Below are positions 21,764 to 33,243 of a stretch of 48,103 nt of DNA, piece by piece (position 1 is the stretch's first letter; the number at the start of each line of letters is the position of its first letter). The stretch covers positions 1-48,103 of the forward strand of contig DF237591.1 in assembly GCA_000708835.1 (NCBI GenBank). The letters run 5' to 3'. A program made the translations under genes and the position numbers. The notes under the pieces were generated by a model. The model was not told the DNA's origin, did not search any database, and saw only the letters and a program-made list of their open reading frames with translations. Source of the DNA: Klebsormidium nitens (Eukaryota; Streptophyta; Klebsormidiophyceae; Klebsormidiales; Klebsormidiaceae).

Positions 21764-23723
21764 TGGTACCGGTGTGGAGCGGGTATCGACGGTCGACGAT
21801 TCGTTGCGTCCCTGATCATGACGTTTTCGCGGTAAGACGTTTCGATCATTCGCGCGATCCTAGGTACCTACCTATTGGCTAAACCCTTTCTGCTTCCACG
21901 ACGTAGCCTTGACTTGGTTGACTCGTCAAGTTGTCCCCATAAACTAACATACTTTGTAAACTTAACCCCCAACCTCCAACCTACCTAAGTACCGGTACGT
22001 CCCGGGCGATGATCTTATCGTACCCGGCGGGCCGTCTAAGCTCCAAGCCACCTTAGCGGTGTCCCGGTAGAACCTACCGTATATACCGTGCGGCGTGCCC
22101 ATCCACGGTCCACCCCTGTCCAAACTTCGGCAAGTCCATACGGTATATTATCTTCTCAAAAGCTGGCCCCCCCAAAGCAGTAAACCGCGAACCTCGAATT
22201 ACAACCCGGAGGGAGGCACTTTCGATGGTTTCGAAGAAACCATTGACATTGACATTGACAATCTTGGAAAGCAGGCTTCCGGCCATACGGGGGAGCGAAC
22301 TAGAAGCGAGGAGGCTATAGGCTGTAGCGGCAGAGCCGGGTAAGCTTGCGCCGGGCGGATTGAGACCAATCGTGAGTCATTATTATACTCAAGATGCCCG
22401 TCCGGATAAGGCCCCGGTAGCCTCCGCAAGATCCGGTCAATCGGGATCGGGTCCACCCATGCAATGGTATTTGCAAAGCCCAGGCCCAGGAGCCTGAGAG
22501 AGGAGTTCACACCGGGGAATTTTCACTTGTGACAGGCAGTCGCGGTGTTGCCAGCCGGACCACCAACCGGCCAAAGCTGTCCGGCAAAGAGAACCGCAGG
22601 CGGCAGACCTTGCAAGCACTGGGTGCCCACCGACCCGGGCGCTTCTCGGATACTGCACTAGACTGCACCAGTCGACTGCGGAAACCACCCGGGCAGCGGC
22701 GCAGTCTGCGAAGTTACGTTATTATTGGCACTCAAGTTACAAGAGAGAAAATAGGGGAGTAAGAGAGTGCAGACGGTGCCAATCAGCCAATCAAACTGCA
22801 GAGTTGCCCAAAACGTCTCTATAGAACCTCCTAAAGAAGACCCACGTTCAGTGGCCCGACTTGAATTTCTTATTGTCACCCTTTGAAAAATCTCTGTGAA
22901 GCCAAATAATAGGTAGAATTCTTGATCAACTTGTTTCGAAATTCCGAACGACTCAGTGACGTCTCACTTTTGCAAGCGTAACGATCCAATGCATGGATCC
23001 TATCTTGGAAAGGCGTTCATACATTGTCTCCCGCACTGTCTATGTCTAAGTTTGAGGTTTAAAGTTGAGCAATTGTATAGCACGCATCCGGCCATGTAGC
23101 ATGGCATGTACTATCATGCAACCATAAAGCTTACATTGGGCCAATCGCATACGGTTGCGCGCCGCTCCAATCTCTATTTGAGCATGTAAGCAAAGTTTGT
23201 AAGTTGTGCCTGGATGGCGTACACGGATACATAAGATTCGGGTTCTAAAGAGCAGTCAGCTCGTAACATTGCGCACGCCCCGGGCGCAAACTTTGAACAT
23301 AACGCTAAGTCGCATGGGGTTGGCCATGTGATACCAGCCCTGGCAAGCACTGATATCATGAAGCGGCTAAAAAATTTCAGCCGCGCTGAGTGAGTGCCGC
23401 CAAGCAAAACATGAATTCCTACCATACACGAGTTGCCGGACTTTGCCATAGTTGTGATGAAGGCATTCCTGCATAGAGCTCTGGCCTACTAATGCTCAGG
23501 TGGTGCCAAATGGTGATTACAAGTCTCCATTGGACTGAGGGAACACCATTGAACCTGCCTGAAAAAGGCACTCTCATATCGCCGAAACATGGTGAATTCT
23601 GGCAGTCTCCAGCCCAAGCCCTCATAATAGCAACTCGACATCCGACCTTGGGGTCCGGGCCCTGGTCGTATCCTACGCCGTAAGATGCTGCCTCGGTCCA
23701 CAGAATAGAAATGTCGAACCCCC

Positions 23724-26700
23724 TCAAGGTGCGGGACTGGGGTACCGCCTGTGAATTTTATCAATCCCTGACATAACGTCTTCAGATAAGGGAGGCTGCT
23801 CCGTCGCAATGGTGAGCAACTCCTGAAGCTGCTCCGGCGACGTGGCTCCAATCACAGCGCTCGCAACCAGCGGATGGCGCAATACAAATCCTGCAAGGGC
23901 GGGCCTTGTGCCACGTGTCAGCGCGCACCCTCGTCAATTTGATGTCCGCAATATAGTTGAGGATGCAGGAGTCACGTGTCCGTCCAGATTGCGCCATCAA
24001 GCGATTGCGCTGCTTGGTTGGCCAAACACGTTGGCTAGGTAGTTCAAACCGGTATGCTTGATTTACGAGTGAAACGAAGCGTTTGCTAATCGCATTTTCT
24101 GGCTGCCCATGGACCGCTTTGGATACGTTTCCAAAGGTTTATGAAAGAAGCGAAAGTGAAGGTCAAAAGCACCAGATAAGCTGGTGCGGGCTGAAATCCT
24201 GCTCAGGTACGACGGTAAGCAACCAGTCACTCCCAGAAAGAGAAAGTTACTTGCTGCGAAAGGCCGCCTTCCCAACTTGACCCATGGATCGAGCACAAAC
24301 AGGATCATCGACCCTGTTAAGAGTCTCGAAAGACCTGTCCTGCAATCCCAACAGTGGCAGCATGCTGTTGGAGTTCACGTTGAGAGCGGCACCACGATGT
24401 GCGTTGGCCGTGGTATCGAGCCGTGGTTTAAGCTAACCCAAGTCTTGCCCGACCACTCTTGCGAGAGAGTATGGGGGTCTGTGTTCATCGACGAAGGTTT
24501 GACGCAGGCTTTACGCGGAACCATCCGCCCGAAACCCCCAGAAATTCAAAACAATCTCAAGCTGGCACCGAAGGCTTACCACCAATGTCAAACAAAAGCC
24601 TCCGCTTTGGAAGCCGACGGAGTTACGGAACCCCCTCGTACCTTTACCCTTGGAGACCCTTGAATGGAACCAGCTAAAACTGGTGGACAGGGCTGTGCGT
24701 GGCTTAAATGGCCCCAAAACGGCGGCCCCATCAGACCGCTGAGGCTGAGTCTGCGCTCGATAACAGTGCAAACGATTTTGTGTGGTTTCTCTTTCCTCCC
24801 TCAGCTTGACAGGTTAGGTGACACTAGGTGACACTGGGTGACAACTAGGTGACACCTCCAGTCGAAGATGGTGGCAAGCTTAAAAGGAAGGTGCTGAGGA
24901 GCTTTCGCAGTAAGTTCGGTGGTCTCCGTCGACGCCAAAGAAAATGATTGCGAGCGCGAAAAAACGGAAACCCAAACAAGAGAGGCCCGTCAAAAAGGCA
25001 CCCACCGAGCGCCAGGCCGGTCAGCGACAGACCGCTTTGCTCCGCGAGCTTTGCATATGCGCGCACTGCCGCCACCAGGTTCGGCTTTGTGAAGCTGTAC
25101 CGGCTCTCGGCTTCCGCGTACCGACCTGCGATATCCGAATGCGAAGATTGTTTCCGTTGGATTCATGGTCGTTCAGGTTCCTTCTGGCCTCTTAGTCGAA
25201 GAAGTTCGCGATCTCAGAATTAAGAACATCTGTAGATCAGATCGACTCTGGATTGGCCAAGGTGGCGCCTCAACCCAGTGCTCCGCGGACATGCTCATTT
25301 GCTGCGCATCCGGAACCCGACGGGAGGCGTTATATGCGTTTTTCGTCAGAACGCGCACGTGCTTAGGACGAGAAAAGCTTCTACATGCTCAGGATGAGTC
25401 CTTCTCTCAGCTAGGTAATCCCCGTCGCATTCCGAAGTCACTCCCTGCTGATAAGTACATGCCCCGTAGACACGTCAAGAGGACTGCTCAGCGCCACGAA
25501 ACGGATGATTGACTTGAAGCAGCAGCAAGTCAACATCTTTTCCTAGCAGGAACATCTCTAATAGAAAATACGGTCCTGTAGGAGCGGCGCTTCGCCTTCT
25601 TTCGTTGAAGCCATCTTCGAACCGCACCATCGAAAAGCTCGGTTCCGGGCGTAAAACATGTCAGTCAAGGAAATCGGCGAGCGGCGTTTACTCACACCGG
25701 TATTTGTTGAGCCGCGCTCCCGGGGGGCCACCGTCCCCCGTCAGGTACTTCCCCGTCAAGTGACCCATCGCTAGGGGGCTGTACGCGAGAAGGCTGACTC
25801 TGCACGGGCGGGTTCAGAGCTTTCACGGTCTAGGCATTTTCAGAGGCTTAGTGGCAAAGCCCAATGTTGATAGAGGACAGATTTCCACCGTTGGGGACAG
25901 ACACACAACTCAGAGTAGCTTTAGAGGCTTAGTGACAAAGCCCAATGTTGATGGATGACAGATTCCGCGGTTAGGGACAGACACACAACTCGGAGAAGCA
26001 GCCTGAGTTTCAAGCGAGGCTTGTCGGAGTGTCCGGTGGCCTGATGAAGGTCTCCGCAGACTGACGATGCGAGACTTGAGGTTCGAAAGTGGAGTCAAAA
26101 GCGCCAATTCTTGGTCTTCCAAAGTGCACTGAAGCCCGTACGTAAAGAAAAAGCCCGACTGCTCAACAGAGGGTAACGAGTCTTCCTTAACGCCGCTGTT
26201 GGCGGCAGACCTTTGACACCAAATTCAACGAAGCAAGGGCAGTCGACTGGACTTCCGACATAATTGTGCAGTTGCAATCGGACCTACTCACTTCTCCTGA
26301 TGACAGATCTCGGCCACTCCGCTGTCGAACGTCCGACAGAGGAGGTGGTAAGCGTTCTGCACGGAGGGACGACGCACGAACCTCTTGTGACGAGGTGAGC
26401 CGGGCAACTGAAGCATGCAACCTGTCTCGGACGCTTGGAGGCGGAAGAGAAGCTAAAAAACCATTTGATCCAAGAGGTTCGAAGGACTTCACACGCTATC
26501 TTTCATGTTCATCGCCGTCAATGCTCGCTGTGCAAATCTGTCCGACTGGCCACCGAAAGGTGAACGATGCAGTTGCGTATGCATCCTCGGCGATCAACCG
26601 CTTATCGGTAAATACTCAAGTACGCTACTCTTTGTGCGGAGTACGAAGGAGACCGCTGGTCACCCAACGCAAAGCGAACCACCCTTGTGGAATCTATTTC

Positions 26701-29700
26701 GGAGCAATGCTTACGTCAGCAGAAGGAGGAGTTCCCGGGTTGTCGTTTGCGGACTCTGTCTTGAGGGAGGATGGCAGCACCATTTCAATTCTTCGAATTT
26801 TTCATACGAGTTAGAACTCTCTCGTACCGTGTCTTAGGATATGAAAGAAACCGAGTGTCCTCACCTGGATTGCCTGTACTCTAGGGTAGTCTGTGCCGTC
26901 ATCTATCCCGCCCTGTGCGCACTCTAAGAACTTGGCCAGGCCGTACGGCGTCTCGTTGCTCAGGCCAACATGCCGGATCTGCAAAACGCAATCAACAGTA
27001 AGCGCGACATTGCTCATTTTCAAAAGCACGCGGGTCTCTTCGTTTGTTTAGGGACGGGATCCAAATTCTTTGATGATTGAGCCGGAGCTTTACGAGATTC
27101 AATTGGAGGCGTTATGGATGAGCAGCACCTGCCGTTCTTGATTCTACACAGTCTAAGTGCTGCATATTTTTGACCCTCTCTTCTGGCCCGTCTGTTCCAT
27201 GTCTCTTTCCGGAACGGCCTCTGATGAGCTCGCCAATTTACGAAGCCTGATTCTCCCCTTCCCTTTTCCTGAATTTTCCTAGTATGGAACACCGGGAAGC
27301 GTCGAATAAGGATCTGTTCACACGGCATACGCAACTTCGATTCCAATACGACTTCGACCTGACTAAGCAGTTCAGGTAGAATGATATCAGCGTTGCTCAC
27401 AAAGTCACAGATCCGAGCACGCTCAACAGAGGCCTAGAGCGCAGACCTTGCCTGCTTGCTTGGCTTCTGCGAGGGCGGCCAGCTGCTCTTCAAACGTAAC
27501 GGAGGTGAACGCGTTGGAAGGGTCGTAGTCGATGTCTCCAAACATCGGGACGTACCTGCACGGAGCACAGCAGTCAGTGGATCGTTTGACAAAAGTGGAA
27601 CCAACGAACGGTTGCGGAGACGGAATTGTCAAGTCTTGAAGAGCAATCGAAGCTTAAATTCCTGTCGTCATTCCTGCGGACATGGATCTGGACGAAGTGT
27701 GCCGAAAACGGAGGAGCGGGAGCGGACTTAGGCGCTCCGCTCGTGAATGCCCCGTTTCAAACCCCCACTTCTCGTTGATTGATCCTCAGATTCAAAGACT
27801 CACTTCTGTCTTTCCTTTTGGAACCTGGACGACAAGTGGCATGGTCTCACACAAAGGTTGCACAACTTTTTGCCGTATCAGCACAGGTTTCCGATGCTCC
27901 TCTGACTCCAGATGTAGGACGCCGAAAGAGCAGCTTCTAGACATGACGTTAAAAATGTTCTTTGTATTAGAAACAGCCCTTAGCCTCGTCGACATGAATC
28001 AAAAGGTCCTCACTTCGTGAGGGAAGTCATCCAGTGCTCTGTAATGGATGACTCGTTCCGCCGGGAGGTGCGCGAAGTGAAACGAGGGACCCTGACAGTC
28101 CGAGCCAACCTTGCTTACCTGTCAGGCCAGTGTATCTGGTACAAGTCAATGTAGTCCGTCTGCAGCCGCCTCAAACTGGAGAAACGATGAAGGCATGTCA
28201 GCGGTTTAGGCTAAAACTTGACGATCTCCAGGGAGCCAATTCAAACTGAAGGAAAGATGAAGGCGTGTCAGCAAGTTAGGCTAAACCTTGAAGACTTCAG
28301 CTGGAGCCGGACCTCTTCCACGAGACATGCGCAGTACACACACGTTACAAGAGAAGAGCAACAAACTTCTCGCAACATTCTGCATCGTGGATGGCTTGCT
28401 AACTTCTTACTGCCGGAAGGTGCTAATGATGAAGGAAGCAAAGCTGCCAGTCCGAGATCCGGCTCAAGGCAGAGACCCTTTGTGACCTGATAATGATCTC
28501 TCCCGTAAGTCCCTCCGACAAGTGATGACAAAACTTGTCTCCGCCTGAAACCCGTCTATCAGACACCGAAAATTGGAACAGAGAGAACAATCGCTGCGCC
28601 TACCTGTCATCTATTGCCTCTTTTATGTTTCTACGGTCCAGTGTGTGCGGCCCTCCTCTGATCCACGTCATCTGTCCGGACGGCCCTGCTACCTGACAGA
28701 CGACCGGAAATGGATGGTTGCGGCTACCCCTGGGTCAAGCTTCGAAAATGTTAAATTCCAAGAAAGTCTCTGTGTGGCAACGACTAGGCAATCAAGCTTA
28801 ACCGATTCCAATGGCACCTACACGCGGAGTTAAATCTGTTCTGGGCACCTACACGCGGAGTTAGATCTGTTCTGGACAGCGGCGCACAAAACTTGGCATG
28901 GGCGAAGTCCGGCCAAAACCTCAGAAGAAGGACATCAAGCAAGTGCTGAACACAAAACACAAACTCACCTTTGTTGCAACAATGATTTTGTCACGATTGT
29001 GCCGTTCCTTCATCCACTGCCCCACCATCTCTTCACTGCGGCCTTGAGTCTCTGCCTTCTGGGGCACAGGGTACCTGCAGATAGTCATGCCATCCCTTTC
29101 GCAGCCCCTTTTTTGTGAGTCACCCTTTTACCTCTTTCATAGATGATATGACCTCATATGAGTGACTTTGTTTCTTCCCTAGCCAAACAGACTGTTTGAG
29201 GCACTTGCTTGCACGTGACTCATTGTCGACAGTGGGGGGATTGGTTGTATGTCGCCTTTGATCGCTTCGGCCCAATTGGTAGGCTGTATTCGCAAAGGGG
29301 CATCGCAGAGAATACAAGCGCATTGTGGCACCACAAAGTGTACCGGATTCGTACAAGGAGTCTCAGTGCAATCATAACAGGAAAGAGAGACTGCGTGCTT
29401 TCCTGGGCCTGACGCTTGCTGTTTTGACTCCGCCTTTATGAAGGATGTGAACCTTTTATTGAACATTCCAAAGAAAGATCTAGCAGCGCATAAACGACGT
29501 GCACTTTTGCCTGGGGCCTCTTTTCGAAGGTGGTGGTAATGAGCAAGAGCAAATTTGTTCGCATGGGTTGGAGATTCTCGTGGACTTTGCACCTCGACCT
29601 ACCGAATGCCCTTGGGGTACAGGAGGAAGGAAGCTGGAGCACTGAACTTACATTTCAGCAGAGTCTATGAAGTTTACGCCAGCTTCACTTGCCATGTCCA

Positions 29701-30209
29701 ACTGCGCACAGGCCTCCTGATAAGTGTTGCCCTCCCCAAAAGTCATTGTGCCTGAAGAATGTGCGACTAAATTGAGTCATTGCCCCCGACAGAGTGCATT
29801 CGTACAGGGCATCCTATACTTTGTAGGGAAACAATGTCACTTTGTGATGATCCTTGCAGAGGGCTCTGATGATCTGCCAGCTCCAGCTTTTTTTTAAGTC
29901 AGGCGATCGAACGGTGGTGGTGGCACAGGTGCAGGAAAATCCAAATCTTCTCTGAAAATCTACAGGGCGACTTGTGATCACACAATGACACAAGCTGCCT
30001 AAGGCTCGTCATAGCAGGAACGCCATCAATTACTTGACCGCACTTCACTAAGTCAAGCCACTTGTGCTGGCTCGCACTATTTTAATCAGGGCACTTGATA
30101 TTGTTAGCAGGAGTGCATTTCTAACTCAAGTATCAGTGGCAGGAGAACACTCACCTAGACAGATCTTTGAAACGGCCAATTGAGTGTGCCCCAGGTCTGA
30201 GTACGCCAT
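23724..30209 (-). CDS. Tas-like aldo-keto reductase (NAD(P)-linked oxidoreductase), 11 exons
   Basis: Eleven exons join in phase: 30209-30155, 29751-29652, 29074-28969, 28692-28604, 28175-28119, 27555-27447, 26978-26865, 26356-26292, 25799-25696, 25125-25006 and 23890-23724, giving 361 residues. The aldo-keto reductase tetrad is present: Asp48 and Tyr53 ([12 protein letters not shown]), Lys87 (VATKVAG) and His132 (LYQIHWPD). Other family blocks are [77 protein letters not shown] and the C-terminal [10 protein letters not shown], all typical of the Tas group. It should reduce carbonyls with NADPH. The frame is open upstream to an ATG at 30512, so a longer product with an N-terminal targeting peptide is possible, as in plastid relatives of land plants. 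It lies head-to-head with the F-box gene. Confidence 0.92.
24811..24856. repeat. Short tandem repeat (AGGTGACAC units) in a reductase intron
   Basis: Four imperfect copies of a unit of about 11 bases, TAGGTGACACT, lie in the last intron of the aldo-keto reductase gene. Confidence 0.6.
25842..26001. repeat. Tandem duplication of about 80 bp in a reductase intron
   Basis: AGAGGCTTAGTG at 25842 returns at 25923. Both copies run through CAATGTTGAT and GACAGACACACAACTC with scattered mismatches. It lies in the intron between exons 8 and 9. Confidence 0.7.
28171..28295. repeat. Tandem duplication of about 70 bp at an exon-intron border
   Basis: TCAAACTGGAGAAACGATGAAGG at 28171 recurs at 28241 as TCAAACTGAAGGAAAGATGAAGG, and both copies continue into TTAGGCTAAA. 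The first copy includes the acceptor of reductase exon 5 (exon start 28175). Confidence 0.65.
28813..28874. repeat. 31-bp tandem duplication in a reductase intron
   Basis: GGCACCTACACGCGGAGTTA begins at 28813 and again at 28844, followed in both by ATCTGTTCT. Confidence 0.75.
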
Positions 30210-30512
30210 CGCAGAACGTGCTTGGCCAGTCTGAATGCACCACCTTCGCTTTCTTGTGACGTCAACATTCTGTCGAAGCTCTCGGACTGTCTGATGGCTG
30301 CCAAAATTGTTGACTATTCCTTGCTTCCAATCACAATTGCTTGATCTCCACAGGCTTCCTTTGTAAAGTTGGGGTGTTCGCTGGAAAAGCTTTCCACCAG
30401 GGCCCGCTTGGGAGACTGCTTTCGAGGGTCCTGTGGAGCAATGAGGTGCTCTGTAACGATGCACGCTCCCCATTGATTGCAACCACGGCCCCCAATTGTG
30501 AATGGCGGGCAC

Positions 30513-30849
30513 AGCGTTGCATTCTTCCCCAGAGACGCCTGCACCTTGCTGCCACGACTTTCTTTCTCAGATTTGCAGCCGGTAAACAATTACCGGCTGC
30601 CACAGTCCCATCGTCCTGGCAGTGATTGGTCCCCGGGACAGGGAGTGAGTACCCGGGTGACAAAGGGGCCTGTTCTGTGAAAAACACGCTAAATCGAGGA
30701 AGTCGAGCTCAGAAACAAATGACCAGCCTGAGCAAATGCGCAGGAAGTTTGCTTCAACTTTCGGTGCTTCAACTTTTCGTTGAAGCACAAGCAAATGCGC
30801 AGGAAGTTGAAGCACTGTGCAGCCTGCAGCTGAGCACACTTCATTCAAC
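30513..30849. promoter_or_regulatory. Divergent promoter region between the reductase and F-box genes
   Basis: Roughly 640 bp separate the two start codons (30209 on -, 30850 on +). The region contains a 19-bp exact direct repeat, AGCAAATGCGCAGGAAGTT, at 30731-30749 and 30790-30808. Between the copies GTGCTTCAACTT and AAGTTGAAGCAC-type words form inverted repeats. A clear TATA box is not visible. Shared regulation of the two genes is possible but not shown. Confidence 0.4.
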
Positions 30850-32184
30850 ATGGCGGCTAGGGAACCCCACATTGCGCTCCCCCACCTGGGGCCTGAGCTA
30901 CTGAAACGCATTTTCTTCAAGGTGGGCCCCAGCCCCAAGGACGTAGCCACGTTGGCCTTCGTCTGCAAAGCCTGGCGGGACGTTCTGCACGAATTCACAT
31001 GGGAAGCGCTCTGCTTGGAAGCGGCGCCGGCGCTCTGTGAGAAGGCGGGGTTTGGGGGTGGAAAGACGCCCCCTGGAAAGTGGGGCTGGAGGGGGCTATA
31101 TAAGCTTTTGACTTACTGTCCTGGGATCCAGACTCCAGTCCCTGACGATCGGGATGAACTGAAGTCTCCAGAGGATTTGTGCTTGTTTGTGGGGCATGTA
31201 GAGGCTGAGAACCAGCTAGGCTTCTTGGCTGGGCCGAGGTTGAAGAAAGACCTGAGGCTGAAGGCGGCATGCCGGAAGGACACTTTGTTTGTCACCCGGC
31301 CGTGTGACAATCCACACCTTGATAAGACTGACGAGTTCTCAGAAGGCTTTCCTAGTGCTGCGCGGGGTCTGGTCAAGGATTTCCCGAACTCAGCATTTGC
31401 CAGGAAATCGGGCGCGGCCGCCTATCTGAACCAGAAGCTGGGGCAAGCAGAGGGCACTGCATCGGATGTGGGGAATGCGGGAACCAGGAAAGAGAGGCGA
31501 GACGGTGGCATGGGAACAACCTGTGTCTACTGTGACGGGCAGCTGTTTGAGCTCCCGCCTGAAGACTTCTTCGACAACGACTGGCGGAGTGAGAGGGAAG
31601 GGGACGATTACGAAATGGACGAAGATGGTAATGACGACTCCGGGTACAACATTTCAGGGTATGTCTGTGAGAGTGGGCATCTGATCCTGGGGGTCTTTGG
31701 CTGTCTTCACTTCGCTGGGGGCTTTGTTAAGAAGATTGATGGGTCCGGGGAGGATCTAGATATAGACGCAAGCGATGCGGTGAGGACGGTTTGCAAGACT
31801 TTTGAGCCGGTCTTGAAGAAGGAATTTAAAAGGGATGGTATCGAGTTGGTGGCTGCGCTCAACGTGGTGGCAATTGGGGACAGATTGAGGCCGTTGGTTC
31901 AAAAGGTGGAGCGGATGCTTTCAACTGATTTCGGTGCTGAAGTCTACTCCATTGCTGAGCTTCGCACGAAGCTTGCTTTGACCCGCGTGATGACCGATTG
32001 GTTCCAAGATCCTATTGAAAAGGTGTACGTTTTGTTGCGAGAGTTCTCACTGGAGGCATCAGAAACGCTGATGAAGCACCTGGTTTGGGGCACGCCGAGC
32101 TTTGCTGATGTCATGAAGCTTGTTGAGCAAGAGCTGAGGTTGATCGCCCAAAAGCAGAAGAAGAGGCATGGTAGGAAACCATGA
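30850..32184 (+). CDS. F-box protein of the EID1-like type
   Basis: This is a single-exon gene of 444 residues starting at ATG 30850 in the context AACATGGCG. An F-box lies at about 8-50 (LGPELLKRIFFKVGPSPKDVATL, then VCKAWRDVL, in separate parts). It is followed by WEALCLEAAPALC and a Gly-Trp segment, the arrangement seen in plant EID1 and EID1-like proteins. A Cys pair (CVYC, 215-218) and CESGH (263-267) after an acidic loop fit the zinc-binding-like part of that family. The C-terminal third (about 300-440) is helical and ends in a basic tail. F-box proteins are substrate receptors of SCF ubiquitin ligases; EID1 acts in phytochrome A signalling in Arabidopsis. Family membership is likely, but the substrate is unknown. 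The gene is intron-free, unlike its neighbours. Confidence 0.8.
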   Translation: MAAREPHIALPHLGPELLKRIFFKVGPSPKDVATLAFVCKAWRDVLHEFTWEALCLEAAPALCEKAGFGGGKTPPGKWGWRGLYKLLTYCPGIQTPVPDDRDELKSPEDLCLFVGHVEAENQLGFLAGPRLKKDLRLKAACRKDTLFVTRPCDNPHLDKTDEFSEGFPSAARGLVKDFPNSAFARKSGAAAYLNQKLGQAEGTASDVGNAGTRKERRDGGMGTTCVYCDGQLFELPPEDFFDNDWRSEREGDDYEMDEDGNDDSGYNISGYVCESGHLILGVFGCLHFAGGFVKKIDGSGEDLDIDASDAVRTVCKTFEPVLKKEFKRDGIELVAALNVVAIGDRLRPLVQKVERMLSTDFGAEVYSIAELRTKLALTRVMTDWFQDPIEKVYVLLREFSLEASETLMKHLVWGTPSFADVMKLVEQELRLIAQKQKKRHGRKP

Positions 32185-33243
32185 AGTTCTGCACTGCTCT
32201 TGTACAAGTAGTCACAAAGAGGTCTTGGCACAGTGCCATGGAGTTCCAATTGGACGATGTTAATGGCAGGGCGTCTCGTAAGTTGATGGCAAACTGTTCT
32301 AGTGGATGGAATGATCCGATGCATGTTGTTTTCAATGGATAAAGAAAGTTCAACTTACAGTGATCCTATTGATGCACTTTTGATCCCATCTGATGATCTC
32401 GAACGCGGGGCGGATGACTTAGGTGCCTGATTTTGCACTTATTTTCTCGTCAATCACAGCTGAGCTCTGGGCGAAGGCTGCAATTGTCATGTGCGTTGAT
32501 TGAAGCCCAGTATCGGATGCATGGTGAATTCCCAAAATTTGTGCAATTGTGATAAGAACGGCGCTTAGTACAGCGTGATTGTGACGTTTACGTTGGCCGG
32601 ATGCCACGCACACATTCTGTGGCTAGGTTACGTATACTTGAAAATTCTCCAGCTGCATATTCACGTTGCCAGTACATGCGCACAAACCAGCGTCTACAGC
32701 GTGCGCACCCTTACTTGGCATGCCAGCAAAGGAAAGGTAGGGCGGCTGTACTGGAATGAGTCTTCCAGGATTTTGAAATGGATACATACATTATGTACAT
32801 TATTGATACAGAACGTTTTTTGACATGATGGGAGTTTTAATTGCGGTGCAAATACTCCAATCAAGATCACTGCCTCTACCAAGAGAGACACGGATGGTGC
32901 ACAATATCATACACGAGTAAGTAATCCGTTGTAAGTCTCAGTTGAAATATGAGCAGTAACCTCGTAACCGAGAATTCAACAGGTCGACCTATCTCGGGCG
33001 GCTTAAGAGCTCATCCGCCTCTACTTCCCCTTGACATACCGCTTTCTTCTGCCGCAACTGCTGCCTGAGGCTGCAGGCTGTGCATCAGAACGCCTTGCAA
33101 GCTCTCCATAGTACCCCTACAGATGTACAACTTGACTGATATACTAATGATACCACGAGCCAAACGAACAAGCTCCGTAACGCTGACTAGCGACTGCATG
33201 AAGCTAGCAGACCTGATACCCGTTGCTCCAATAAACCAGACCC
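32185..33243. other. Convergent spacer between the F-box and plastid-protein genes
   Basis: Both neighbouring genes end here, so it should hold two 3' untranslated regions. I see no further gene. Confidence 0.6.

Larger units (their letters stand above)
20300..23723. other. Gene-poor spacer
   Basis: Apart from the inverted-repeat element at 20818-21133 and a G-rich tract at 21738-21763, I see no gene I can support in this stretch. It has a short GACATT triplication near 22243 and several A/T-rich palindromes around 22080-22150. Open frames up to about 100 codons on both strands show no family features. Confidence 0.5.

Noticed and set aside
22095-22510. Overlapping open frames around 22.1-22.5 kb as coding
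   Set aside because: Frames are open on both strands with no domain and no consistent splice context.
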